A stretch of DNA of 64,000 bases. Source: Methylovorus menthalis. GTDB taxonomy: Bacteria; Pseudomonadota; Gammaproteobacteria; Burkholderiales; Methylophilaceae. The translations under genes and the position numbers were made by a program. How positions within the stretch are numbered: the first letter of the stretch is position 1; each line of letters starts with the position of its first letter. Below the pieces are notes generated by a model. That model worked only from the letters and a program-made list of their open reading frames with translations. It made no database searches and had not been told where the DNA came from. Location: assembly GCF_020523625.1 (NCBI RefSeq), contig NZ_JAJAQH010000006.1:124001-188000 (forward strand), written 5' to 3'. This document shows positions 28,801 through 35,833 of the stretch, piece after piece.

Positions 28801-29022
28801 GCCAAGCTTAAGGCTGAGAAGCTGGTACTGGATTGGAAGCTGAAGACCCAGACCAAGGCTGATGTTGAGCGTACTATCCGTGATTACTTCATCAAGCTCC
28901 CCTCAACATACACGCCTGAGCTCCGCAAGGAAAAACGTGTGAAGACCTACTATGCCCACATCTATGAGAACTACTCCGGAGGTGGCCGAAGCATCTACGG
29001 AGGAATGTCAGCAGGAGCTTGA
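25816..29022 (+). CDS. hsdR: Type I restriction endonuclease subunit R
   Basis: 1068 residues, normal length. The nuclease motif PLVFIELKGP has Glu171 and Lys173. Walker A QGSGKS is at 314-319 and DEAH at 415-418 in ITDEAHRSQ. Later helicase motifs include GFTGTPL, CAMWITGFDVP and QTIARANRVAPGK. The C-terminus is helical and Lys/Glu-rich, as needed to bind the methylase core. HsdR translocates and cuts DNA only together with HsdM and HsdS. Since hsdM is absent here and hsdS is damaged, it is probably inactive unless partners are encoded elsewhere. The frame is intact, implying recent loss. Confidence 0.95.
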   Translation: MTTVLSAKEVTATYGELALVELPAINCFVSLGWETANLYNETFGLDGTEGRKSAVEVIFVPRLRKALERINPGYPASAYEQAIEQLTEDRSKQIPVNANQAFYKLLRDRVKVEVTDDEGNPQTVELSVIDWNTPENNDFFLAQQMWVSGEMYKRRCDLLGFVNGIPLVFIELKGPHVPLKSAYDDNLKDYKGQSVPQLFHPNAFILLSNGSQTRVGTLTSPWEHFFEWRRIDDETEPGSTSLETAIHGLCDKRRLLDIVENFTLFEVARGGLIKKVAKNHQYLGVNKAIAQMIKLRESGDVEAAKKLGVFWHTQGSGKSLSMVFFTQKILRTLPGKWTFVIVTDRSELDDQIYKTFTATGAITGVEVQANSGEHLKLLLSQDHRYVFSLIQKFHTDKGEAYSQISDRSDIIVITDEAHRSQYDIFALNMRNALPHAAFLGFTGTPLIAGEEERTREVFGDYVSVYDFARSIEDGATVPLYYENRTPELQIVNDNLNKDIEKLLEDAELDEAQEKKLEREFAREYHLITRDERLETIAADLVKHFLGRGYRGKAMMVCIDKATAVRMHGKVQAHWKMQLADLQEQLKTATGDAKEVLAEKIMVMQTTDMAVVVSQSQNEIEDLKAKGLDIVPHRQRMISEGLDEKFKDPDGPLRLVFVCAMWITGFDVPTCSTLYLDKPMRNHTLMQTIARANRVAPGKSVGLIVDYVGIFRNLQDALRIYAKPNQPGQLPIKDKAALVEQLEWLLKQAESFCTSLEIDLKVVVNTPPEKRLEALQKTMDVILEAGEDMVKSYLLLAGQVARTFTAILPDTAANAYAPMSLGVPYLGAMIKALRPAPDISGVMSDLDALLDDSIATEGYRIGDRPAAEALIDLSQIDFAALQKKFEEGKKATETEKLKGQIEKKLEKMVRENKGRIDFMEKFKKLIDSYNASSHNLEAFFKELLEFAQSLTEEEQRAHREMLTQEELAIFDLLTQPEPKLSDKEVDEVKKVAKELLAKLKAEKLVLDWKLKTQTKADVERTIRDYFIKLPSTYTPELRKEKRVKTYYAHIYENYSGGGRSIYGGMSAGA

Positions 29023-29324
29023 TAATCAGGCGGCTCTGTCACCGGATAAGTTTTACCACAAAAATCTGAAGCCCTATCTAATAGACGCCTCGGTTGACTT
29101 ACCCCCCATGGGGTGAGGTGACGCTGTAACGTACTCGAATCGGCCTGGTAATCAGACGTGTAAAGAGTTGATGAGGTGCTTGTCAGACGGCTTGAGGAAA
29201 TGCTAATGTCGTTCTGACAGCTGTCACCCGGCTGTCACCCTAAAACCTAGCGGGGTTGAAAAGCTTGATTCAACTTGAGCAAAGCAAACTAGGTAATTAA
29301 CTGATTTAACCTGGATTACCCGGG
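29023..29324. other. Island right flank without genes
   Basis: About 300 bases between hsdR and the right repeat. No frame of interest. It contains a pair of 10-bp direct repeats (listed separately). No integrase remnant could be recognised by reading the frames. Confidence 0.5.
29220..29240. repeat. Tandem 10-bp repeat near the right island end
   Basis: GCTGTCACCC is at 29220-29229 and 29231-29240, with an 11-bp period, about 85 bases inside the right repeat. A related CTGTCACC is at 29036-29043. It may be recombinase arm sites. The CTGTCAC-N4-CTGTCAC spacing also resembles a Pho box, but the spacer is CCGG and no gene follows. Confidence 0.45.
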
Positions 29325-29346
29325 AAAATTGGCGCGCCCGACAGGA
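29325..29346. repeat. Right island repeat (within tRNA-Arg 3' end)
   Basis: 22-bp copy identical to 24097-24118. Seventeen bases belong to the tRNA gene (29330-29346) and five lie just beyond its CCA end. This copy keeps the tRNA intact, as is usual on the side of the element that regenerates the gene. Confidence 0.8.
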
Positions 29347-29406
29347 GTCGAACCTGTGACCTTTGGCTTCGGAAACCAACACTCTATCCAACTGAGCTAC
29401 GGGCGC
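29330..29406 (-). tRNA. tRNA-Arg(CCG)
   Basis: 77 bases read on the minus strand. Acceptor GCGCCCG pairs with CGGGCGC, discriminator G, CCA encoded. The anticodon loop TTCCGAA closed by TTGGT/GCCAA gives anticodon CCG (codon CGG). The T-arm CAGGTTCGAATCCTG is complete. Integration site of the adjacent island. Confidence 0.95.
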
Positions 29407-29456
29407 GTATCGAAATACTGCGAACAAGATTATAGCAAATGCACGCTAGCTTGTCC

Positions 29457-29485
29457 TTTTACCTGTAGGCGCTTCAACGTATAAT
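29457..29485 (+). promoter_or_regulatory. Candidate promoter of the di-haem cytochrome gene
   Basis: TTTTAC (29457-29462) and a perfect TATAAT (29480-29485) are 17 bases apart, 35 bases before the ATG at 29521. Confidence 0.5.
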
Positions 29486-29520
29486 CACTACTTTTCGTAT
29501 GGGTATAAGGGTTTATAGTC

Positions 29521-30477
29521 ATGGGTGAGCATCATCACGAATTTCCAAAAACAACAGTGACGCAGGTGGTGCTGGCTACCTTGGGTGGTTTGTTCGCGCC
29601 CGCGCTGGTGATTTTCCTCATTGTTAAGATGTTGTTTGGTGTACAGGCTTCACATCTGGTCGATGCAGACCCAGCCATTCAGCAAGCGGTGGTTGAAGAG
29701 CGTATCAAGCCGGTCGCGCAAGTTGAAGTGGCTGACAATAGCGGCCCACACGTGGACAAGACGGGCGAGCAAGTTGTAACGGCTGTTTGTTCGGCATGTC
29801 ACGCCGCAGGTGCGCTGGGTTCGCCCAAGATCGGCGACAAATCGGCTTGGGGTCCTCGTATTGCTCAAGGGTATGAAACCCTGATCAAGCATGCCATTGA
29901 AGGTATTCGCTCCATGCCTGCACGCGGTGGCAATCCTGATCTGACCGATAATGAAGTTGCCAATGCTGTGGCTTACATGGCAAATCAATCAGGTGCCAGT
30001 TTCAAGTCTCCTGAGCAGGGTGGGGCTTCACATGGTGCTGCTCCGGCTGAGGCTGCTGCGACAGAGCCGGCTGCTGCGCCTGCAGCGGCTCCGGTAGCGG
30101 CAGCTCCTGCGCCCGCTCCCCAAGCCAAGGCTGCTGCACCAGCTGCGCCTGCCGCAGCTCCTGCTGAAGAGGCTAAGCCAGCTGTGGTAGCAGAAGCCCC
30201 CAAGCCTGCTGCCAGTGGCAAGTCTGGTGAAGAGGTGGTCAAGGGTGTTTGCGCCATGTGCCATGCGGGTGGCCTGATGGGTGCTCCCAAAATCGGTGAT
30301 AAGGATGGCTGGGCACCACGTATTGCGCAAGGCTACGATACCCTGGTGCAACATGCCATTCATGGTGTACGCATGATGCCAGCCAAGGGTGGTAACCCCG
30401 GCTTGAGCGATGCGGAAGTTGCCCGCGCGGTGGCTTATATGGCAAACCAGGGCGGCGCTAACTTCAAGGCCGACTAA
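29521..30477 (+). CDS. Membrane-anchored di-haem cytochrome c5
   Basis: 318 residues. A single hydrophobic helix (about 18-40) anchors the protein, leaving the rest in the periplasm. Two haem motifs CxxCH are at Cys90-His94 (CSACH) and Cys244-His248 (CAMCH). Each sits in a cytochrome c5-type domain containing APKIGDK or SPKIGDK, RIAQGY and VAYMANQ. The axial Met is in the MPA(R/K)GGNP loop of each. A long Ala/Pro linker (about 165-225) joins them. It probably carries electrons to a terminal oxidase. Monocistronic with its own promoter. Confidence 0.9.
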   Translation: MGEHHHEFPKTTVTQVVLATLGGLFAPALVIFLIVKMLFGVQASHLVDADPAIQQAVVEERIKPVAQVEVADNSGPHVDKTGEQVVTAVCSACHAAGALGSPKIGDKSAWGPRIAQGYETLIKHAIEGIRSMPARGGNPDLTDNEVANAVAYMANQSGASFKSPEQGGASHGAAPAEAAATEPAAAPAAAPVAAAPAPAPQAKAAAPAAPAAAPAEEAKPAVVAEAPKPAASGKSGEEVVKGVCAMCHAGGLMGAPKIGDKDGWAPRIAQGYDTLVQHAIHGVRMMPAKGGNPGLSDAEVARAVAYMANQGGANFKAD

Positions 30478-30527
30478 ATTTGATCATGCGGTGCTGCCAT
30501 GCGGCATCGCTTAAGTGAGTTCATGCT

Positions 30528-31382
30528 ATGGCAACCTACGCAATCGGTGATCTGCAAGGTTGCCATTTTTCATTTCAGCACCTGCTGACCCATATCCAGT
30601 TTAACGCTGCGCATGATCGCCTGTGGCTGGTGGGCGATCTCATCAATCGTGGCGGACATTCCCTGCAAGTGTTGCGCTGGCTGTATCAGCACCGGCAATC
30701 GATCGTCGCCGTGCTGGGTAATCATGATCTGCATGCGCTGGCAGTGGCCGAAGGCTTTGTGCAGCCACACCGCAGTGATACCTTGCAGGAAATACTCGAT
30801 GCGCCTGATAGAGAAGATCTGTTGAATTGGCTCCGCAGCTTGCCTCTGGTGCATGCCGAGGCGGGGTATCTGATGGTACATGCGGGCTTGTTGCCGCAAT
30901 GGACTGCCGAGGATGCCATGGCGCTTGGCGCCGAGGTGGCTGAAGCGTTGCGCGGACCCGCCTATCGCGATTTTCTGCGCCATATGTATGGCAACCACCC
31001 GGTGGCGTGGGATGACGGCCTGCATGGGATGGACAGGCTGCGCATGATCACCAATGCCATGACGCGCTTGCGTATCTGCACTCTTGCAGGAGAAATGGAC
31101 TTCAAGTTCAAGAGCGAGCTGGAGGATATTCCTGCAGGTTATGTGCCGTGGTTTGACGTGCCGCAACGGCGCTCTTCCGACACCGCCATCGTTTTTGGGC
31201 ATTGGTCAGCGCTTGGCTTGCAGCAACGCGACAATCTGTTTGCCCTTGATACGGGATGCTTGTGGGGTGGAAGCTTGACAGCAATGCGGCTGGAAGACCG
31301 GACAATTTTTCAGGTGCCCTGCAGCCCGGAAGATTCACCCCGCAAGATCAAGTCGGCTGGCAATCGCCTGCCTAGCCTGTAG
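30528..31382 (+). CDS. apaH: Symmetrical bis(5'-nucleosyl)-tetraphosphatase ApaH
   Basis: 284 residues with the metallophosphatase motifs GDLQGC, GDLINRGGHS and GNHDLHALAVA, plus the C-terminal VFGHWSALG and LDTGCLWGGSLTAMRLED. ApaH splits Ap4A into two ADP and also acts in RNA decapping. Its 3' end overlaps the 3' end of the convergent acyltransferase gene by 48 bases. Confidence 0.96.
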   Translation: MATYAIGDLQGCHFSFQHLLTHIQFNAAHDRLWLVGDLINRGGHSLQVLRWLYQHRQSIVAVLGNHDLHALAVAEGFVQPHRSDTLQEILDAPDREDLLNWLRSLPLVHAEAGYLMVHAGLLPQWTAEDAMALGAEVAEALRGPAYRDFLRHMYGNHPVAWDDGLHGMDRLRMITNAMTRLRICTLAGEMDFKFKSELEDIPAGYVPWFDVPQRRSSDTAIVFGHWSALGLQQRDNLFALDTGCLWGGSLTAMRLEDRTIFQVPCSPEDSPRKIKSAGNRLPSL

Positions 31383-32093
31383 CGTCAGGCTGCGCCTGTC
31401 GTGCCCGGCTGCGCTGATGGGGGGCGCAAAGTCGAGTTCTACCACTGGTTTGCGGCAGGCCAGCACCTTGCCGATAGATTGCATCAGGGTAATGTCTCCC
31501 CAATACGCCATCTCGGTATTTGCATTGCCATCTTCCCGCGGATAGCGAATAGCCACCGGCCATACCATGCTGTCGGCTTCAATCGCGGCCTGCATCAGGC
31601 TGCCCTTGAAAGGTTTCAGCTCGGTGCCATCGGTGGTTGTGCCTTCTGGAAAATAGCATAGGCAATCGCCTGCCTTCAGGCTGCTCACTGCTTCAGCCAC
31701 CATGCGTGACGTATCCTGCTTGCGTTGGCGGTCTATAAAAAACGTATTCACCTTGCGCGCAAACCAGCCAAATACCGGCCAGTCGCGCACTTCAGATTTC
31801 GCGATAAAACGCACCGTGCGCACGCTGTTGAGCGCATGGATGTCGACCCAGGAAACATGGTTGCCGACCAGCATGGCCGAGGCGATGTCCGGATGCGGTG
31901 GCGATCCTTTAACCACCACGCGGATGTTCATGACCTGCATCAATCCATGTGCCCAGCGGCTGATCACCCGGTCGCGCTGCCGCGCACTGAGGCGCGGCAA
32001 CAGCAGGGTGGCAATCAGCATGCCATTGAACATGTGCAGGACGATACGGATTGCCCGAAAAATGCGGGTGATAGGGGAGCTTGGTTTTTCCAA
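31335..32093 (-). CDS. olsA: Lysophospholipid / lyso-ornithine-lipid O-acyltransferase
   Basis: 252 residues. The PlsC acyltransferase motifs are NHVSWVDIHAL (HxxxxD type), FIDRQRKQDTSR, and FPEGTTTDGTELKPF. One membrane helix is near the N-terminus (MFNGMLIATLLL). The start is a TTG directly after the stop of the upstream N-acyltransferase gene, so it is translated by coupling. Paired with that gene it most likely adds the second acyl chain of ornithine lipid (OlsA); ordinary PlsC activity is the alternative. Confidence 0.8.
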   Translation of the reverse strand: MEKPSSPITRIFRAIRIVLHMFNGMLIATLLLPRLSARQRDRVISRWAHGLMQVMNIRVVVKGSPPHPDIASAMLVGNHVSWVDIHALNSVRTVRFIAKSEVRDWPVFGWFARKVNTFFIDRQRKQDTSRMVAEAVSSLKAGDCLCYFPEGTTTDGTELKPFKGSLMQAAIEADSMVWPVAIRYPREDGNANTEMAYWGDITLMQSIGKVLACRKPVVELDFAPPISAAGHDRRSLTLQARQAIASRLDLAG

Positions 32094-32843
32094 TTATTTG
32101 AAGAAGTGAGCTGCATAGCGCTTGTTGATACGCGACAAAGGTAACATGACCAGCATGTCTGCGGTATTGAAATCTGGATCCCATGCCGGCTCGCCGCAGA
32201 TGTAGGCGCCCAGGCGCAAGTAACCCTTGATCAGGGGCGGGCAATTAACATCGAGTGAGGTCTGCAGCGCGTTCAGTGGTAATGGGCAGCGTGGGAAAAC
32301 ACGGTATTCCTGCGGACTGAGATGATCCTGCGCCAGTTGTGTATAAAGGCTGGCTGCCATGTGGCCACCATCGGCCATGCCAACGCTGCCGCAACCGATC
32401 ATGTATTCATAGCGGTGCGTTTGCATGTATTTGGCAAGGCCTGCCCACAGCAGGGTAATGGTGCCGCCCATGCGGTAGTCGGGGTGGACGCAGGCACGGC
32501 CCACTTCTACGGTGCGGTCAAACAGGTGTTGTAGGCGGCTCAAGTCAAACTCGCCAGCGGAATAATAACCACCAGCTTCAGCCGCCATGGTGGGGTTCAA
32601 TATGCGATAGGTACCAACGACTTCGCCACTGCGTGTTTCACGCACCAGCAAGTGATCGCAAAAGGCATCGAAGCCATCGCGGTCCAGGCCGTCCTGCCCA
32701 TTGATGCGGGCGCCCATTTCTTCAGCAAATATCTTGTAGCGTAAACGTTGTGCTTCGGCAATTTCGGAAGGATTGCGCGCCAGAGTCACGTGCAGATGGC
32801 TGGGCTCGCTGTGCAAGCCGGTTGAGACATGCTTTTCTAGCAA
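32094..32843 (-). CDS. olsB: Ornithine-acyl-ACP N-acyltransferase (OlsB family)
   Basis: 249 residues of the GNAT-like hemolysin/OlsB family: RNPSEIAEAQRLRYKIFAEEMGA, a central FDRTVEVGRACVHPDYRMGGTITLLW, and CPPLIKGYLRLGAYICGEPAWDPDF near the end. OlsB attaches a 3-hydroxy fatty acid to ornithine, the first step of ornithine lipid synthesis. The acyltransferase gene follows with no gap. Ornithine lipids often replace phospholipids in phosphate limitation, but no Pho box was seen here. Confidence 0.82.
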   Translation of the reverse strand: MLEKHVSTGLHSEPSHLHVTLARNPSEIAEAQRLRYKIFAEEMGARINGQDGLDRDGFDAFCDHLLVRETRSGEVVGTYRILNPTMAAEAGGYYSAGEFDLSRLQHLFDRTVEVGRACVHPDYRMGGTITLLWAGLAKYMQTHRYEYMIGCGSVGMADGGHMAASLYTQLAQDHLSPQEYRVFPRCPLPLNALQTSLDVNCPPLIKGYLRLGAYICGEPAWDPDFNTADMLVMLPLSRINKRYAAHFFK

Positions 32844-32965
32844 TTGAATCTCTCCTGCTGATTTAAGATAGGAGAGAATTTACGAATCTTTTATGACGGA
32901 ACGGTGACGGCCATTTGAAGCTTGCATGAATCGCGGATGGCGTGTGATAAGAATCAGCGGGAAAA

Positions 32966-32997
32966 ATAAAACCCGGCATTCTCTCGCCGGGTTTTAT
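32966..32997 (-). terminator. Rho-independent terminator after the glycine-zipper lipoprotein gene
   Basis: A 12-bp stem (ATAAAACCCGGC with its complement) encloses an 8-base loop. On the minus strand it is followed by a T-rich run. It lies 21 bases after the stop of the lipoprotein gene at 33018. Confidence 0.85.
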
Positions 32998-33017
32998 GAG
33001 ATGCTTGGTATGCGTGT

Positions 33018-33470
33018 TTAGTGGCTGACGCGGGTGATGCCGCCACTTTCCAGGATGCGCACGCGTTCGCCTGGCTGGAACTGGTCGTCGGCTTCCTGAA
33101 CGATGGCGATCATGGTGCCGCTATCCAGCTTGACGGTGATTTCAAGACCATCCTTGCGGGTAAAGCCTTCTTCAGCGGCGGAGCCTGCGAGACCACCTAC
33201 AATAGCTCCGAGTACGGTAGCAATCGCCTGGCCTTTGCCGCCACCCAATGTACTACCCGCCACGCCACCGACAACGGCGCCGCCTGCAGTCCCCACTGGC
33301 GATTTTGTACCTTCCAGTTTGACGGTGCGTACGCTTTCCACCACACCCATTTTGACGGTTTGTACCTTGCGGGCTTCATCCCGGCTATACACACTGCCAG
33401 AGTTGGAGCTGGCGCATGCCCCTAGCATAGCCAGCATGACTGCAATGCCCACTAATTTCACTGTATTCAC
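33018..33470 (-). CDS. Glycine-zipper 2TM lipoprotein (SlyB/Pcp-like)
   Basis: 150 residues. The signal peptide ends in the lipobox AMLGAC (Cys19). A glycine zipper pair follows (GTAGGAVVGGVAGSTLGGG and LGAIVGGLAGSAAEEG), then a small beta-rich domain (LEITVKLDSGTMIAIVQEAD ... GERVRILESGG). Such proteins sit in the outer membrane and support envelope integrity. It is 11 bases downstream of the PfkB kinase gene, probably by chance of co-transcription. Confidence 0.88.
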   Translation of the reverse strand: MNTVKLVGIAVMLAMLGACASSNSGSVYSRDEARKVQTVKMGVVESVRTVKLEGTKSPVGTAGGAVVGGVAGSTLGGGKGQAIATVLGAIVGGLAGSAAEEGFTRKDGLEITVKLDSGTMIAIVQEADDQFQPGERVRILESGGITRVSH

Positions 33471-33481
33471 TTGTGACTCCT

Positions 33482-34423
33482 TTAACCCAGATTGATTGAG
33501 CTACCAAATGCCTGTTGATACTTTTGTACGATTTCTTCGCGGCTCGGCTGGTGGTTTTGCGCACCACGATGGGCAATTTTAATAGCCCCCATCACTGATG
33601 CCAGCTGCCCGCTTTGTTGCCAGTCCCAGCCATTGCTGATCCCATAAAGCAGGCCAGCGCGATAAGCATCGCCACACCCGGTGGGGTCGGTGACGGCGGA
33701 AGCTTCAACGCATGGAATATGCAGGCGTTTACCTTCAGTGTAAATGTGCGAACCCTCGCTGCCTAGCGTCACGACCAATGCTTTCACCATGCCAGCAATG
33801 CTATCAAGGGTAAGACCGGTTTTTTCCTGCAGAAGTTGCGCTTCGTAATCATTGACAGCCAGGTAGTCAGCCAGCTCAATGAAGTGCAGCAGCTCTTCGC
33901 CATTGAACATGGGCAAGCCCTGGCCGGGATCAAACAGGAAGGGAATGCCTGCATCCTTGCATTCCTTGGCATGAAGGAACATGGCATCGCGGCCATCAGG
34001 CGCGATAATGGTGAGGCTGACTTGCTTGGCGTCATGCACGCTATTGCTGTGCGCTTGGCTCATGGCGCCAGGGTGAAATGCGGTGATCTGATTGTCATCC
34101 TGATCGGTAGTGATGAAAGCCTGGGCGGTGAAGGTATCGGGAATAACCTTGATATGCGCGCTATCCAGTGACTGTTTATCCAGCCATTTGGTGTAGGGCT
34201 GAAAATCTTCGCCTACGGTCGCCATGATAAGGGGGGCGCCGCCCAGCAGTTGCAGATTGTAGGCGATGTTGCCAGCGGTTCCGCCAAATTCGCGCCGCAT
34301 TTCCGGTACAAAAAAGCAGACGTTAAGCAGGTGAATTTTTTCGGGCAGGATATGGTTTTTGAAACTGTCCCCAAACACCATGATGGTGTCGTAAGCCATT
34401 GAGCCGCAGATCAGAGTTTTCAT
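33482..34423 (-). CDS. PfkB-family sugar/nucleoside kinase (adenosine kinase-like)
   Basis: 313 residues. The N-terminal GSMAYDTIMVF and FGGTAGNIAYNLQLLGG motifs bind the sugar, and the C-terminal DPTGCGDAYRAGLLYG holds the catalytic Asp and anion hole. Residue order resembles the adenosine-kinase branch annotated in many proteobacteria, but ribokinase-like specificity cannot be excluded. Cytosolic ATP-dependent phosphorylation. Confidence 0.85.
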   Translation of the reverse strand: MKTLICGSMAYDTIMVFGDSFKNHILPEKIHLLNVCFFVPEMRREFGGTAGNIAYNLQLLGGAPLIMATVGEDFQPYTKWLDKQSLDSAHIKVIPDTFTAQAFITTDQDDNQITAFHPGAMSQAHSNSVHDAKQVSLTIIAPDGRDAMFLHAKECKDAGIPFLFDPGQGLPMFNGEELLHFIELADYLAVNDYEAQLLQEKTGLTLDSIAGMVKALVVTLGSEGSHIYTEGKRLHIPCVEASAVTDPTGCGDAYRAGLLYGISNGWDWQQSGQLASVMGAIKIAHRGAQNHQPSREEIVQKYQQAFGSSINLG

Positions 34424-34497
34424 TATGTGGGCTAAGAAGGAAAAGCCACATTATCTGCGAGTAGCGGCTCGCCGGGCAAGTGTGCTGAGGGGCTATA

Positions 34498-35061
34498 TCA
34501 GGATTTGAGAGCGTTATCGATCAGGACTTTGGCGGCTTTCTTGGCATATTTCACTGCACCTGAGCCGCGCTTCATCTGTTCGGCCTGCATGGCACCTTCA
34601 ATCAGCAGGGAAAGTTGCAAGGCCAGGCCTTCGGTATCCTGAATGCCAGCTTCCGTAGCAAGCGATGCCAGAAATTGCCGGAACTGCCGCGATTGCTCGG
34701 CAGACAGGCGGTGCACCGGGTTCTCTTCATTGGGGAATTCGGCGGACGCTTTGAGAAACGCCATGCCGCGGAAGTCAGGAGAAGTGACCCACTCTTCAAT
34801 AAAGTCGAACAGCTTTTGCAGTTTTTCAGCAGGCTTTTTGGTATTGGTCTCGAATTTTTGTTGCAGCCAGGATTGAAAGTCCTGATGGCCTTGCTGCAAT
34901 ACTTCCAGGATCAAGTCTTCCTTGCTGTGGAAGTATTTGTACAAGGTCATTTTGGTCGTGCCAGCGACGGCGACGATGGTGTCGACGCCGGTAGAGTTGA
35001 TGCCCCGCGTCTGGAACAGATCGGTGGCCACACTGAGTATTTTTGCCCGTAATGGAGACAT
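34498..35061 (-). CDS. TetR-family transcriptional regulator
   Basis: 187 residues. The N-terminal helix-turn-helix is ILSVATDLFQTRGINSTGVDTIVAVAGTTKMTLYKYFHSKEDLI, followed by an all-helical ligand domain. A 22-bp perfect palindrome 50 bases before its ATG is the likely operator. It is divergent from the secreted SRPBCC gene, the probable target along with itself. The ligand is unknown. Confidence 0.92.
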   Translation of the reverse strand: MSPLRAKILSVATDLFQTRGINSTGVDTIVAVAGTTKMTLYKYFHSKEDLILEVLQQGHQDFQSWLQQKFETNTKKPAEKLQKLFDFIEEWVTSPDFRGMAFLKASAEFPNEENPVHRLSAEQSRQFRQFLASLATEAGIQDTEGLALQLSLLIEGAMQAEQMKRGSGAVKYAKKAAKVLIDNALKS

Positions 35062-35110
35062 GGTTTGGTGTTTCCTGAAGATGATTAAATTCTATCGTAA
35101 AGCATTCAAT

Positions 35111-35132
35111 AAATATACAAATCTGTATATTT
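35111..35132. promoter_or_regulatory. TetR-type operator palindrome
   Basis: AAATATACA and its exact reverse complement TGTATATTT are separated by AATC. The site is in the divergent region between the TetR gene (start 35061) and the SRPBCC gene (start 35256). Length and symmetry are typical of operators bound by TetR-family dimers. Confidence 0.7.
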
Positions 35133-35255
35133 TTAAGCGCGGCCCTTATTCATCCCTAACAACGGGATTTTTTCACGGGTGTCAGGCGAAAAATTCATGT
35201 ACATTCCTTGCGCCGTAAGTCATGCGGTCATTTTCATTTATTAACCGAGGTATGT

Positions 35256-35780
35256 ATGCGTACATTTAAAAGTGCTTTAGTTCTGGCGGCTTTTGCTTTA
35301 CCGGTGGTATCAATCGCGGCGATTGATGAAACCTTGCGAGTTCGTGAAACCATCGAAATCAATGCCCCTGCGGATAAGGTTTGGGCGCATGCCGGGAACT
35401 TCGCCGATATGTCCTGGCACCCTGCTGTTGCAAAAACCACGCTGTCCAGCGGCACTGCCAATGCGGCGGGCGCTCAACGTGTACTGGTGCTGAAAGATGG
35501 CGGCACTATTCACGAAACACTCACTGAGTTTGACGATGGTAATCACGTATTGAAGTACACCATCACGGAAAGTGTGCTGCCATTGCGCGAATATGACTCC
35601 ACCTTGCAAGTGCAAGCCGTAGGCGAAGGCAAAACCAAAGTGACCTGGAAGAGCATGTTCAAGCGTAAGGATCCTGCGCATGAGCCCAAGGCGGGCGAGG
35701 ATGACAAGACTGCGCGTGATACCGTGACTTCCATTTATCAAGGCGGCCTGCAAAATCTTAAAGCACTGTCTGAGAAATAA
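35256..35780 (+). CDS. Secreted SRPBCC-family protein
   Basis: 174 residues from ATG 35256 (CCGAGG upstream; in-frame upstream codons from 35208 look untranslated). A signal peptide (ALVLAAFALPVVSIAA) is followed by the SRPBCC fold: VRETIEINAPADKVWAHAGNFADMSWHPAV, KDGGTIHETLTEFDDGNHVLKYTI and TKVTWKSMFKR. This MxrD/XoxD-unrelated fold binds hydrophobic or cyclic ligands; here it would act in the periplasm. Divergent from a TetR regulator. A strong terminator follows. Confidence 0.82.
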   Translation: MRTFKSALVLAAFALPVVSIAAIDETLRVRETIEINAPADKVWAHAGNFADMSWHPAVAKTTLSSGTANAAGAQRVLVLKDGGTIHETLTEFDDGNHVLKYTITESVLPLREYDSTLQVQAVGEGKTKVTWKSMFKRKDPAHEPKAGEDDKTARDTVTSIYQGGLQNLKALSEK

Positions 35781-35798
35781 TACTGCGCACTCCATGTA

Positions 35799-35826
35799 AT
35801 AAAGCCGGCGATGGCCGGCTTTATTA
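35799..35826. terminator. Rho-independent terminator, bidirectional
   Basis: A perfect 12-bp stem AATAAAGCCGGC with its complement and a 4-base loop, between the convergent genes ending at 35780 and 35834. The A/T ends of the stem provide a T-run on both strands. Confidence 0.85.
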
Positions 35827-35833
35827 TTTGTTC

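Larger units (their letters stand above)
24097..29346. mobile_element. Genomic island at tRNA-Arg(CCG), restriction-type cargo
   Basis: About 5.2 kb lies between two direct copies of the tRNA-Arg 3' end. Contents are a truncated winged-helix-like protein, a 5'-truncated hsdS, a full hsdR and about 300 bases without genes. No integrase, excisionase or phage gene is visible, so the element is not autonomous now; either the integrase was lost or it was supplied in trans. The cargo genes are absent from the core neighbours, and the flanking genes (alkB, cytochrome c5) are normal chromosomal genes. Confidence 0.7.

Noticed and set aside
24119-29324. Search for an integrase or its remnant inside the island
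   Set aside because: No frame on either strand shows tyrosine-recombinase motifs; only restriction genes and short frames are present.
29224-29427. Open frame reading [21 protein letters not shown] on the minus strand
   Set aside because: It is the translation of the tRNA-Arg gene itself, a well-known false gene.
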